DNA of 64,000 bases from the NCBI RefSeq assembly GCF_018100985.1, contig NZ_JAGJEI010000007.1, positions 1-64,000 of the forward strand. The letters run 5' to 3'. A program made the translations under genes and the position numbers. The stretch is from Pseudoalteromonas sp. MMG007 (GTDB lineage Bacteria; Pseudomonadota; Gammaproteobacteria; Enterobacterales; Alteromonadaceae). The notes under the pieces are model-generated. The model saw nothing but the letters and a program-made list of their open reading frames with translations. It was not told where the DNA came from and ran no database searches. Numbering within the stretch: the first letter of the stretch is position 1; every line of letters starts with the position of its first letter. Below are positions 11,733 to 20,576 of the stretch, one piece after another.

Positions 11733-12059
11733 ATGGCGATTACTCGTTGCCCCAAATGTGCAAAATCAATTTCAGACAAACATAAGCAGTGTCCGCATTG
11801 CGGTAGTAGTATTTCAGAGCTTAACGACGAGCAAGTTTTGCAGCTGCAACGTGAGCAGCGAATTAAAAAACGCCAGATGTTTATGAATCACTCTTTTTTG
11901 GCGCTAATCTTATTTTTAGGTGGTTTTTTCTGCTTGTACTTTTTACAACCGCAAGAAGAAACTCTTGAGTGGTACGCCTACACAATAGCAATTGGAGTAG
12001 GGTGTATTTGGTATCTTATCAATCGAATTATTTTAGTATCTCTAAAAAAGAAAAAATGA
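11733..12059 (+). CDS. small zinc-ribbon membrane protein
   Basis: About 108 residues. An N-terminal zinc ribbon with two CxxC pairs (CPKC, CPHC) is followed by a charged helix and two membrane segments, roughly residues 54-73 and 82-101. I chose the ATG at 11733 because GGAGAG lies just upstream. Two earlier in-frame ATGs (11712, 11721) fall in the terminator tail or the ribosome-binding site. The function is unknown. It begins a tight cluster with the YeaC and DUF349 genes. Confidence 0.75.
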   Translation: MAITRCPKCAKSISDKHKQCPHCGSSISELNDEQVLQLQREQRIKKRQMFMNHSFLALILFLGGFFCLYFLQPQEETLEWYAYTIAIGVGCIWYLINRIILVSLKKKK

Positions 12060-12060
12060 C

Positions 12061-12342
12061 ATGAATATCGACAATCTAGTACAAAACATTACGCCCGAAT
12101 TATTTGAACGCTTACAGTACGGTGCTGCAACAGGAAAATGGCCTGATGGCACTGTTTTATCACAAGAGCAAAAGCAGCAAACTGTGCAGTTAGTTATGTT
12201 GTACCAAGCGAAAGTGGCTCAATCAAACGAGCAATTTACTATTGGCGCAAATGGCGAAATGATCCAAAAAACAAAAGCACAACTACAAAAAGAATTTAAA
12301 TCAGACAACGAAATAGCTAGGTTTAGTGAACATGATCTTTAA
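12061..12342 (+). CDS. YeaC-like DUF1315 protein
   Basis: A 93-residue soluble protein. The pattern NITPELFERLQYGAATGKWPDG followed by an LSQEQ helix is characteristic of the YeaC/DUF1315 family, whose function is unknown. It starts one base after the upstream stop and its end overlaps the start of the DUF349 gene, so all three are probably one transcript. Confidence 0.8.
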   Translation: MNIDNLVQNITPELFERLQYGAATGKWPDGTVLSQEQKQQTVQLVMLYQAKVAQSNEQFTIGANGEMIQKTKAQLQKEFKSDNEIARFSEHDL

Positions 12343-15013
12343 GCACCTTTTTACACCAAAATGGAAACACCCGAAGCAGCAAGTTCGTCTAGATGCAATT
12401 GAAAACCTAGATGTGCAGCGCGATGCTACAATTTTAAATACATTAGCCCTTGAAGATAATTCGGCCGAAATTCGTCGTAAAGCGCTTCAAAAAATGAACG
12501 ATTTAGCACTGTGGTGGAAAGCATATAAACAAGATCAAGCGTTAAAAGATGTTGCAGAACAACAAATATCAAATGCAGTACTAAGCGACGAAAGCGCACT
12601 TTCGTCACATATTAAAAGTGAATACATTGAGCGTTTTGCGCCGGTTAAAACACTTGAAAAACTAGCATTTGCTGAAAAAGAGCTTCAAGTACGGGTTAAA
12701 CTTTTAAAGCGTTTGGCTAACCCTAAACTTATCGAAAAAGCATTCAAAGAAGGTAGTGAAGAGTTACAAGTTCATTTAGTCGAGCTTGTTATAACGCATC
12801 AGCTTACTAAGCCTTTATTAAAACACGCTAAAGGTAGTGCTAAGCAAAGCTTAGAAACACATATAGAAAATGAACGTTTGGCAATAGAAATGCCAGCGCA
12901 AGTAGAGGCTTCTACACGTGTAATTTTAGCGAAGTTAAATGCACTTCGTGATAAAACAGACTATGCAATAGTGAATCCTCAAGCGAGTGATTTAATGGCG
13001 CAGTGGCAAGCTTTAGAGCTTAAATGGTTAAGTGCAGATCACGTCAAAACACTTGATGCTAAGTACATCAGTATTACCGACAAGCTTGATGCACATATTG
13101 CAGTACTAAAAGAGCAACATGATAAAGAGCAAGAAAAACTGGCTTTACAACAACGTCAGTTACTCGCGCTTGCAACGCTTGAAGCAATAAGTGAAGAAAT
13201 AGAAAATGCATTACAGTTAGGGCTGGAAACGCCAGAGCAAATTCAACAAGATTGGTTAGATGCAAAAGTAGCTCAAGCTAAGCAATCGCTAAGCGATTCA
13301 CAACTTGCTAATGATGCGCAGTCTAAACAAGTAATTAATAAGCTAGAAAAATTATTTACTCAAGTTGCTAAGTTACCAGAGCTTACAAATGCAATTAAAG
13401 AGTATAAATTAGCCTATGCGGTACTGTGTGACATACAGCCGGCTGAGCAATTAAGTGATTACGATGACTCTTTAAATGCCTTTAATAGTGCGTTTAAAGC
13501 TGCACGTAATCATTTAAATGCACTTGATGGTTCACTTGCACAAAGCTTTAAAACACAGCTAAATGCAAATAAAAAGCAATTTTTAGCTGCTATGAGTGAA
13601 TTAACTAAGCCACTTGAAAAAAATCAAAGCCAAGCTAAACGTAAAGCACGTGATGTAAAACGCCTAATTGAAGAAGGCCGTTTTAATGTCGCTTTTGGTG
13701 TGTTTAAAGGCTTTGAAGAGCTATTTAATACACTCACTGCGCATTATCAACAGCCATTAGTAAATATTAAAGCAGAACTTGAAGCGCAACTTGCAGATGC
13801 TAAAGACTGGCAAAAATACGCAGCAGCGCCAAAGCGTGAAGCGCTACTTGAAGAAGTAACTGCTTTAGTTGGTGAAGAGTGTACCGATCCGCAGCAACGC
13901 GCAGATTTAGTAAAAACACTGCGTAAACGTTGGAATGAGTTAGGACGCCTTGATACTGAGCAAGAAAAGCAGCAAGGCGAGCAGTTTGATGAAAAAATTG
14001 AGGAGCTATTTGCACCGTGTCGTAGCTACTTTGCAGAGCAAGAAGTAGCGAGAGAAGCCGCTAAAACTCAACGTGAAACTATAATCGCTGATATGAGCGC
14101 TTTACTGGCTGCGCCTTCGGCTGACGATGGCTTTGACTGGAAGCAATATGAGAGCCAATACAATCGCTTAAATAAAGCATGGCGCAATGTAGGTAAAGTT
14201 GACCCTAAAACATACCGCGTATTAAACGAACGTTACAAAAAAGAGCAACAGCAAGTACTTGCAACACTTAATGCATTTCATAAAGCAAATGCAGATCAAA
14301 AAAATGAACTCGTTGAAAAAGCGCAGCAACTATCACAAAGCGATGACCTTGCAAGTGCATGCCAAGAACTAAAACAGCTTCAACAGCAATGGCAAACAAT
14401 AGGCTTTGCAGGTTTAAAAGCTGAAAACGCATTGTGGCAAAAGTTTCGCCAATTTAATGATGAAACCTTTACTAAACGTAGCAGCGAATTTGAAGAGCAA
14501 AAACTTGCTCAAAGCGAAAGCGATAAACAAGCTGCAGTTGAACTGACCGAACTTGAAGATGCACTTGATAATGTGAATCAAAAAGCGCAATTGCATGATC
14601 TAGAAACTAAAGTGAAAGGTTACGCTCAATACAAATCACTCACAGGTAAAGTAAACAGCCTACTTGAAGCGATAGAGCACAAGTTAGCATTGCTTCATAG
14701 CCAAGCAGAACAAGCTAATTTAGATGCACTATTTAGCGCCATTGAAAATAACGATGTATTGCCAAGCCAATACCAAACATCGTTAATAACATCACTGAGC
14801 CGTGAGCAATTACTTACTAGAATGGAAATTTTAGCCAACGTGAGCTCAGAAAATGCATCGCTTAGAATGGCTGAACAAGTTGCAATGCTAGATGATAAAC
14901 ACCGTGGTGAACATGCTGATTTAAACTATTATTTAAAGCAGTTGTTAGCGCTCAGTAAGGGTTCAGTTGAGCCTGAGACACTAGCTAAAATTAAAACAAT
15001 TTTTACAGCATAA
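12332..15013 (+). CDS. large DUF349 repeat protein
   Basis: About 893 residues, almost entirely helical and rich in Gln, Ala, Lys and Glu. HEAT-like sequence at the N terminus is followed by several copies of the DUF349 helical unit in the second half, recognisable by W-x5-G-type segments such as LRKRWNELGRLD, LNKAWRNVGKVD and LQQQWQTIGFAG. DUF349 proteins are found in Alteromonadales and Vibrionales; their role is unknown and a scaffold function is only a guess. I prefer the ATG at 12332 to the GTG at 12326. It overlaps yeaC by 11 bp. Confidence 0.85.
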   Translation: MIFKHLFTPKWKHPKQQVRLDAIENLDVQRDATILNTLALEDNSAEIRRKALQKMNDLALWWKAYKQDQALKDVAEQQISNAVLSDESALSSHIKSEYIERFAPVKTLEKLAFAEKELQVRVKLLKRLANPKLIEKAFKEGSEELQVHLVELVITHQLTKPLLKHAKGSAKQSLETHIENERLAIEMPAQVEASTRVILAKLNALRDKTDYAIVNPQASDLMAQWQALELKWLSADHVKTLDAKYISITDKLDAHIAVLKEQHDKEQEKLALQQRQLLALATLEAISEEIENALQLGLETPEQIQQDWLDAKVAQAKQSLSDSQLANDAQSKQVINKLEKLFTQVAKLPELTNAIKEYKLAYAVLCDIQPAEQLSDYDDSLNAFNSAFKAARNHLNALDGSLAQSFKTQLNANKKQFLAAMSELTKPLEKNQSQAKRKARDVKRLIEEGRFNVAFGVFKGFEELFNTLTAHYQQPLVNIKAELEAQLADAKDWQKYAAAPKREALLEEVTALVGEECTDPQQRADLVKTLRKRWNELGRLDTEQEKQQGEQFDEKIEELFAPCRSYFAEQEVAREAAKTQRETIIADMSALLAAPSADDGFDWKQYESQYNRLNKAWRNVGKVDPKTYRVLNERYKKEQQQVLATLNAFHKANADQKNELVEKAQQLSQSDDLASACQELKQLQQQWQTIGFAGLKAENALWQKFRQFNDETFTKRSSEFEEQKLAQSESDKQAAVELTELEDALDNVNQKAQLHDLETKVKGYAQYKSLTGKVNSLLEAIEHKLALLHSQAEQANLDALFSAIENNDVLPSQYQTSLITSLSREQLLTRMEILANVSSENASLRMAEQVAMLDDKHRGEHADLNYYLKQLLALSKGSVEPETLAKIKTIFTA

Positions 15014-15055
15014 TAATGTAATACACCTGTACTAAATACAGGTAATGCATTGTAA

Positions 15056-15082
15056 AAGCCGCTGTTAAAGCGGCTTTTTTAT
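15056..15082 (+). terminator. Rho-independent terminator after the DUF349 gene
   Basis: The stem AAGCCGCT / AGCGGCTT is followed by six T. A second hairpin, ACCTGT / ACAGGT, lies at about 15025-15043. Confidence 0.9.
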
Positions 15083-15109
15083 AATTAAAATTTTATATAA
15101 GGGATCCTC

Positions 15110-15667
15110 ATGAGAGTATTACTACTGATTGCAACAACACTATTTTTAACGGCATGTAACACAACCCAAGGTGTATCTGTTTACTCGTTTACTAACTCAG
15201 AAGTTGAAACCGTATTAGGTAAGCAATTACCAAAGCTAAGCGAAAAAGTGAGCTTGATGGGATTGCCTGTTCAGTTTGATGTAAACGATTTAAGTGTCAA
15301 CATTGGCCCAGACAACCGCGATGTAGTTGTACTAGGTGCTGACTCAAGCGCTGAAATTAACGCTTTTGCGCTTAAATACCCGGTACGTTTACAGCTGCAA
15401 ATAGAAGGTAGCCCGTTTTACGATAGTGAGAAAAAAGCGGTTTTTTTACGTAATGTAAAGCTACTTGATTCAAGCGTAGACGCCGGTGGCTTTAAAGGTA
15501 ATTTAGCTGCGCTTGACAGCCAAGCTATGGAAGTAATTAACGCTTTTTTAGCGGTTAACCCTGTTTATACGTTAAATATGGACGACCCTAAAATAATGCT
15601 ACTGAGTAAACTACCCCTTGATATGAAAGTGGCTGAGGGTGCAATTAAATTAGTACCTCGCCTTTAA
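15110..15667 (+). CDS. YceB-like DUF1439 lipoprotein
   Basis: 185 residues. The lipobox LTAC gives Cys16 as the lipidated residue. The mature part resembles the DUF1439/YceB family (starting YSFTNSEVE, ending KLVPRL), small beta-rich lipoproteins of the SMP/TULIP-like type, proposed from structure to bind lipids; that role is inference from the family. It is preceded by a GGATCC-containing leader and stands 60 bp before the ABC1 kinase gene. Confidence 0.8.
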   Translation: MRVLLLIATTLFLTACNTTQGVSVYSFTNSEVETVLGKQLPKLSEKVSLMGLPVQFDVNDLSVNIGPDNRDVVVLGADSSAEINAFALKYPVRLQLQIEGSPFYDSEKKAVFLRNVKLLDSSVDAGGFKGNLAALDSQAMEVINAFLAVNPVYTLNMDDPKIMLLSKLPLDMKVAEGAIKLVPRL

Positions 15668-15727
15668 GTAGATCTAGCGCGGCGGCATTTACGTATTTAT
15701 AAAACTTATTTTATTAGGTTTTAAATT

Positions 15728-17032
15728 ATGGCCGCACCGCGCAGCATTCCTACCTCACGACTCTCTCGATTTACAAAGCTAGGTTCTTTAGCCAGTGGCG
15801 TTGCTGCCAATATGCTAATAGAGGGTACTAAAAGTGCTTTAAGTGGCAATGGCTGGGATAATAAAAGCTTACTGCTACAGCCTAAAAATATTGAAAAACT
15901 AGCCACCCAGCTTGCACATCTTAGAGGGGCGGCAATGAAGCTTGGCCAATTACTCTCAATGGATGCTGGTGAGCTACTAAGCCCTGAGCTTACGAAGCTA
16001 TTAGCACTACTTCGATCAGATGCTAACCCTATGCCTCATAAACAATTAATTGCAGTGTTAAAACAGCAGTGGGGAGATAATTGGCTTGAGAGGTTTTCAC
16101 ATATTGAGTTAAGGCCTTTTGCTGCAGCCTCTATTGGACAGGTGCATTTAGCGTATCAAGAAAATGGTGAAAAACTGGCAATCAAAATTCAGTACCCGGG
16201 TATCGCAAAAAGTGTAGAAAGTGACGTTGATAACGTTATATCGCTTTTAAATATAGCTCGCCTAATTCCTAAAGATTTGGATATAAAGCCGTTGGTAAGT
16301 GAGGCTAAAGCACAATTACTCGCTGAGGCTGATTATGCTTTAGAGGCACAATTTATTACAAAGTATCACTATCTTTTAGCTGAAGACAAACGCTTTATCG
16401 TTCCTAAAGCATACACCGAGCACAATACTAAACAAATTTTGGCAATGCAGTATGTAAAAGCCTCACCTATCGAAACACTCAATGATTTAGCACAAAATGA
16501 GCAAAATCAGGTGGCTGCGGCACTTATTGATTTATTTTTTAAAGAAATGTTTGAGTTTAAGCTTATTCAAACTGATCCAAACTCTGCCAATTTTCATTAC
16601 CAACGCGAGAGTAAAAAAATAGTGCTATTTGATTTTGGCGCCACGCGAGAAATATCCATGCAATTGAGTCAAGCTTACCTATCTTTGTTTAAAGCAGGGA
16701 GTGAAAACAACAGAGCGGGGGTGTTAGCCGCTGCAACTCAAATAGGTTACTTTAAAGATGATATTGTAGATAGTTATAAAAATCATGTAATTGACTTGTT
16801 TTTAATGGCGTGTGAGCCGTTAAGAGTCGATGGTGATTTTGACTTTAAAAACAGCACGTTGGCTAACAATATTAAAAATGCAGGGCTTGAGCTGAGCGCT
16901 CAATCGCAGCAATGGCACACCCCACCTGTCGATGCGCTTTTTATTCATCGTAAATTAGCTGGGCTTTACTTAATTGCAGCCAAGTTAAATGCAAAAATAA
17001 ATATTACAGCGTTATTTAAGCCTTATATTTAA
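15728..17032 (+). CDS. ABC1/UbiB family atypical kinase
   Basis: 434 residues of the ABC1 (AarF/UbiB/COQ8) kinase-like family. The diagnostic KxGQ motif is present as KLGQ at about 76-79 (AAMKLGQLLSMD). The alanine-rich loop AAASIGQVH replaces the usual glycine-rich loop, IKIQYPG holds the ATP-binding lysine, and LFDFGATRE is the DFG-equivalent. Relatives support ubiquinone or other lipid metabolism. The true UbiB is longer with C-terminal membrane helices, which I do not see here, so this is probably a COQ8-like paralogue. Confidence 0.88.
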   Translation: MAAPRSIPTSRLSRFTKLGSLASGVAANMLIEGTKSALSGNGWDNKSLLLQPKNIEKLATQLAHLRGAAMKLGQLLSMDAGELLSPELTKLLALLRSDANPMPHKQLIAVLKQQWGDNWLERFSHIELRPFAAASIGQVHLAYQENGEKLAIKIQYPGIAKSVESDVDNVISLLNIARLIPKDLDIKPLVSEAKAQLLAEADYALEAQFITKYHYLLAEDKRFIVPKAYTEHNTKQILAMQYVKASPIETLNDLAQNEQNQVAAALIDLFFKEMFEFKLIQTDPNSANFHYQRESKKIVLFDFGATREISMQLSQAYLSLFKAGSENNRAGVLAAATQIGYFKDDIVDSYKNHVIDLFLMACEPLRVDGDFDFKNSTLANNIKNAGLELSAQSQQWHTPPVDALFIHRKLAGLYLIAAKLNAKINITALFKPYI

Positions 17033-17077
17033 TTGCTTACTATTTAACTGAACAACACACTGGTTTATGGCATAATG

Positions 17078-17095
17078 CTCGCGATATTTCGCGAG
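17078..17095. promoter_or_regulatory. TCGCGA dyad upstream of the sigma-54 activator gene
   Basis: CTCGCGATATTTCGCGAG is a perfect 7-bp inverted repeat around TATT. It sits just downstream of a -10-like CATAAT (17071-17076) and directly before the ribosome-binding site of the regulator gene. The same architecture recurs at 18537-18552. I infer an operator for autoregulation. Confidence 0.65.
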
Positions 17096-17104
17096 GTGAT
17101 TGCA

Positions 17105-18523
17105 GTGATAAAACAATTTTTAAACGACCCTAAACTATTACTTAATGCGGTAGGTGAGGGGATTTATGGTTTTGACTTATCCGGCAATGCTGTATTTGTA
17201 AACCCTGCAGCTGAGCGCATGACCGGCTGGAAAGCCGATGAATTGCTTGGTAAAAAAATACACCAATACCATCACCATAGCCACGCAGACGGCACACCTT
17301 ATCCTGCAGACGAGTGCCAAATATATTGCACTATGTTTGATGGCAAACGTCGCGAAATCAAAAATGAAGTATTTTGGCGAAAAGACGGCAGCTCATTTGC
17401 TGTAGAGTACACGTCAACGCCTGTTTATCGCAATGATGAGCTGATAGGTGCTGTAGCGGTATTTCGCGATATATCAGCGCAGCAGCGTACACAAAACGAG
17501 TTACATAATGCACTTGCACAAGTTAAACATTTAAGCGAGCAGCTTAAAGATGAAAACAGTTATTTAATAGCTGAGCTTAATGAAGACTGGCAAGACTCTG
17601 GTTTAGTTGGGCAAAGCCATATTTTTCAAACTATGCTTGAGCAAATAAGGCTAGTAAGCGAGACCGACAGTACCGTATTAATACTTGGCGAAAATGGCAC
17701 AGGCAAAGAACTAGTCGCACGTAACTTGCACCGTTTAAGTAAGCGTAACAATCAAGCTTTTATAAAAGTAAATTGTGCTGCGTTTACGCCTAGCTTATTA
17801 GAGTCAGAGCTATTTGGGCACGAAAAGGGGGCTTTTACAGGCGCTAGTGAGCGGCGCAAAGGCCGCTTTGAACTAGCTGATAAAGGCACATTATTTTTAG
17901 ACGAAATTGCAGAGCTGCCATTAGAAGCGCAGAGTAAATTGTTAAGAGTGTTACAAGAGCAAGAGTTTGAGCGCGTTGGCGGCAGCACAACACTTAAAGT
18001 AAACATTAGGGTAATAGCGGCAACTAACCGTGATTTATGGCAAATGGTGCAAAAGGGCAGTTTTAGAATCGATTTATATTACCGGCTCAATGTATTTCCT
18101 ATTACGGTACCTGCGCTTAAAGACCGAAAAGAAGACATTCCATATTTATGCACAAATTTAATCACTCAGCTTAACAAGCGCCTTGGAAAACAATTAAGTG
18201 GTTTGAGCAAAAAGGCAATTAGCCAATTACAAGCATATGACTGGCCAGGTAATATTCGCGAGTTACAAAATGTACTTGAACGCGAAGCTATTTTATCTAA
18301 ACACCAGGTACTTAAGTTAACTCAGCCGTTAACGCTAAAAGATCAGCACCCAATCAATCCCGCCCTTACCCTCGATGAGGCACAAAAACAACATATTATA
18401 AGTGTACTTGATCTATCGCATTGGCAAATATCGGGCGATAAAGGCGCTGCTGCTAAGCTGGGCTTGCCAGAGAGCACCCTAAGATCAAAAATGCGTAAGC
18501 TAGGAATTAATAAAAATTCGTGA
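17105..18523 (+). CDS. PAS-domain sigma-54-dependent transcriptional activator
   Basis: About 472 residues. An N-terminal PAS domain (about 8-120, LLNAVGEGIYGFD) is followed by a linker helix and an AAA+ domain with Walker A GENGTGKE and the sigma-54 contact loop GAFTGA. A C-terminal Fis-type helix-turn-helix ends the protein. It should use ATP to open sigma-54 promoters in response to a signal sensed by PAS. I place the start at GTG 17105, with AGGTG upstream; an ATG at 17075 would put the TCGCGA operator inside the coding sequence. The downstream ccoG-like gene has matching dyads and a -24/-12 promoter, so it is the likely target. Confidence 0.88.
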   Translation: MIKQFLNDPKLLLNAVGEGIYGFDLSGNAVFVNPAAERMTGWKADELLGKKIHQYHHHSHADGTPYPADECQIYCTMFDGKRREIKNEVFWRKDGSSFAVEYTSTPVYRNDELIGAVAVFRDISAQQRTQNELHNALAQVKHLSEQLKDENSYLIAELNEDWQDSGLVGQSHIFQTMLEQIRLVSETDSTVLILGENGTGKELVARNLHRLSKRNNQAFIKVNCAAFTPSLLESELFGHEKGAFTGASERRKGRFELADKGTLFLDEIAELPLEAQSKLLRVLQEQEFERVGGSTTLKVNIRVIAATNRDLWQMVQKGSFRIDLYYRLNVFPITVPALKDRKEDIPYLCTNLITQLNKRLGKQLSGLSKKAISQLQAYDWPGNIRELQNVLEREAILSKHQVLKLTQPLTLKDQHPINPALTLDEAQKQHIISVLDLSHWQISGDKGAAAKLGLPESTLRSKMRKLGINKNS

Positions 18524-18527
18524 TATA

Positions 18528-18553
18528 TCGCGAGTTTCGTTTTATTTCGCGAA
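18528..18553. promoter_or_regulatory. TCGCGA upstream activator sites before the ccoG-like gene
   Basis: There are two TCGCGA boxes, at 18528-18533 and 18547-18552. The stretch 18537-18552 reads TCGTTT-TATT-TCGCGA, the same 6-4-6 layout and TATT spacer as the dyad at 17079-17094. The sites end about 63 bp upstream of the -24/-12 element, a normal position for an enhancer bound by a sigma-54 activator. Confidence 0.65.
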
Positions 18554-18614
18554 GGTGTTTTTTATTTGTTTTTAATAATTGTTTAATATCAATGGTTTAA
18601 TTTAACTTTCAGGG

Positions 18615-18630
18615 TGGTCTGAAAGTTGCA
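18615..18630 (+). promoter_or_regulatory. sigma-54 (-24/-12) promoter
   Basis: TGGTCTGAAAGTTGCA keeps GG and GC separated by exactly 10 bp and matches the TGGcacg-N4-TTGCa consensus well. It lies 38 bp before the ccoG-like ATG. A 7-bp inverted repeat CTTTCAG / CTGAAAG overlaps the -24 element. Confidence 0.75.
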
Positions 18631-18667
18631 GAAGCTTACTTAATACCGTCACTATTAAGTAAGTACT

Positions 18668-20050
18668 ATGAAGTTTGATATTAAAGAAGAAGACATGATC
18701 ATCAAGCCCTATAAAACAGAAGGGCCTATTTATATTCGTCAGCAAAAAGGTTTTTTTCAGCGAATACGCCGTAATCTAGGTTGGTTGCTTATGCTCACAT
18801 TTGTAGCTATTCCTTGGTTGCAATATAAAGGTCAGCAAGCTGTTTTGCTTGATGTAGCAACTCAAAAATTTACAATCTTTGGCTTAACCTTACTTCCGCA
18901 AGACTTTATGATTTTAGCCCTGCTATTTATGGTGGGCGCCTTTGCGTTGTTTTTTGTAACTAACTGGTTGGGGCGAGTTTGGTGTGGTTATACTTGTCCG
19001 CAAACTATTTGGATGCTGATATTTTCTTGGGTTGAGCAGCGTATAGAGGGCACTCGCAATCAACGTATCAAGCTAGATAAATCAAAATGGACATTGAACA
19101 CTTGGCGTAAAAAAATCACTAAGCATAGTGCATGGATTGTAATATCGGTGCTAACTGCTACCTCATTTATGGCTTATTTTATACCCGCTAAAAGTTTATA
19201 TATGGAAATGTTCACTTTTGAGTGGTCAGGCATTACTAGCTTTTGGGTATTTTTATTTGCATTGTGTACTTACGGAAATGCCGGGCTTTTACGTGAAAAA
19301 ATGTGCACCGTTGCTTGCCCGTATTCTCGTTTTCAATCGGTTATGTTCGATAAAGACACTTTAGTGGTTACTTACAATAGCGCACGAGGCGAAAACCGTG
19401 GACCGCGTAAACGCAAAGCCGATCCTAAAGCGCTTAATTTAGGTGATTGTGTAGACTGTAATTTATGTGTAGAGGTGTGCCCTGCAGGTATAGATATACG
19501 CAATGGTTTACAGTATGAGTGCATAAACTGTGGTTTATGTATTGATGCCTGCGACGACACAATGGATAAGTTTGGCTATCAAAAAGGATTAATTAAATAC
19601 GCTAGCGAAAAGCAAATGGGAGGCAAAAAAACCAATCCATTCAGATTAAAGCTACTTGGCTATGGTGCATTAACTGCTTTATTGGTTATCACCATGTTTG
19701 CATGGATGTTACAGCGCACGCCTATTGAGGCGTCAGTACTTCGCGATAGAAATGCGCTTTACAGAGTGAACTACGAAGGCTTGGTAGAAAACCCTTATAC
19801 GCTAACTATTATTAATAAAACGCAGCAGCCTATGCATTACAGCATTGCTATTGAAGGATTGGCAGGCGCGACACTTACAAGCCCTAAGTCAACACTTGTA
19901 CAACCAGGTGTAATGAAGAGCGTACCGGTTACCGTTACCGCCGATAGCTACGACATTGAGCGAAAAGTAACTAAACTTAAATTTATAGTAACAGCGCAAG
20001 AAGATGCCAGCATCACTATAACCAAAGATAGCCAATTTTATAAAAATTAG
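18668..20050 (+). CDS. CcoG-like (FixG/RdxA) iron-sulfur membrane protein
   Basis: 460 residues. About four or five hydrophobic segments include NWLGRVWCGYTCPQTIW. Two ferredoxin-type 4Fe-4S motifs, CVDCNLCVEVCP and CINCGLCIDAC, lie at about 261-305, and a C-terminal periplasmic Ig-like domain follows. This is the architecture of CcoG, which is needed for copper handling and assembly of cbb3 oxidase. No ccoNOPQ or ccoS genes are adjacent, unlike the standard locus. Instead a sigma-54 activator sits directly upstream, so expression probably answers that regulator's signal. Confidence 0.88.
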   Translation: MKFDIKEEDMIIKPYKTEGPIYIRQQKGFFQRIRRNLGWLLMLTFVAIPWLQYKGQQAVLLDVATQKFTIFGLTLLPQDFMILALLFMVGAFALFFVTNWLGRVWCGYTCPQTIWMLIFSWVEQRIEGTRNQRIKLDKSKWTLNTWRKKITKHSAWIVISVLTATSFMAYFIPAKSLYMEMFTFEWSGITSFWVFLFALCTYGNAGLLREKMCTVACPYSRFQSVMFDKDTLVVTYNSARGENRGPRKRKADPKALNLGDCVDCNLCVEVCPAGIDIRNGLQYECINCGLCIDACDDTMDKFGYQKGLIKYASEKQMGGKKTNPFRLKLLGYGALTALLVITMFAWMLQRTPIEASVLRDRNALYRVNYEGLVENPYTLTIINKTQQPMHYSIAIEGLAGATLTSPKSTLVQPGVMKSVPVTVTADSYDIERKVTKLKFIVTAQEDASITITKDSQFYKN

Positions 20051-20077
20051 TACAGTATAAGAGCAGCATATAAACAG

Positions 20078-20105
20078 TGACTTGAGCCTTACTTAGCTCA
20101 AGTCA
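20078..20105. terminator. inverted repeat between convergent genes
   Basis: A perfect 10-bp stem, TGACTTGAGC / GCTCAAGTCA, has an 8-nt loop between the ccoG-like gene and the convergent gene at 20093 and overlaps the stop of the latter. There is no T tract, so its role as a bidirectional terminator is uncertain. Confidence 0.5.
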
Positions 20106-20503
20106 TGGTTTAATTCATTTAAGATAAATTGCTTTGCCGACTCTAGATTATCAAAAAGACAATCTTTAAACGAAACATCTCTTTTGGCGTTTTGCATTAT
20201 TCGTTGCATTTGGCTTATAGCAATAGGTGATGTAAGCACAAACGCGCTAATTAAACAGTTGTTTTGCTGCATGCTATGGCTGATTGCTACCATTTCTTGT
20301 TCGGCCTGTGGGGTTGCAGCAATAACGTTTGAGGAGTCACTTATATAACCCCATTGTTCGCCTTTAAATGATTGAATAGTTTCAAAAAGTGCAGCTTTAA
20401 AATTACTTAGAAGCTCAAGTTCTAGATTTCCGCTGAATTGCGCAATAACTATATTATCTTCAAGCGATAAATTAACGTGTCCATTTTTATTTTTATATTC
20501 CAT
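20093..20503 (-). CDS. hypothetical protein, STAS-like
   Basis: 136 residues, soluble, with no signal. The alternating strand and helix pattern (LEDNIVIAQFSGNLELELLSNFKAALFETI, then WGYISDSSNVIA) resembles the SpoIIAA/STAS-like fold of small uncharacterised marine bacterial proteins, but no motif is decisive. It is an independent gene with its own upstream region, about 70 bp from the M14 gene on the same strand. Confidence 0.55.
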   Translation of the reverse strand: MEYKNKNGHVNLSLEDNIVIAQFSGNLELELLSNFKAALFETIQSFKGEQWGYISDSSNVIAATPQAEQEMVAISHSMQQNNCLISAFVLTSPIAISQMQRIMQNAKRDVSFKDCLFDNLESAKQFILNELNHDLS

Positions 20504-20576
20504 TAATACTTCCTAAATTAGCTTTTTATTTAAATTTAGTTTAGCAGCCAAAACGGTACAAGCAGCTGCTAACTTA

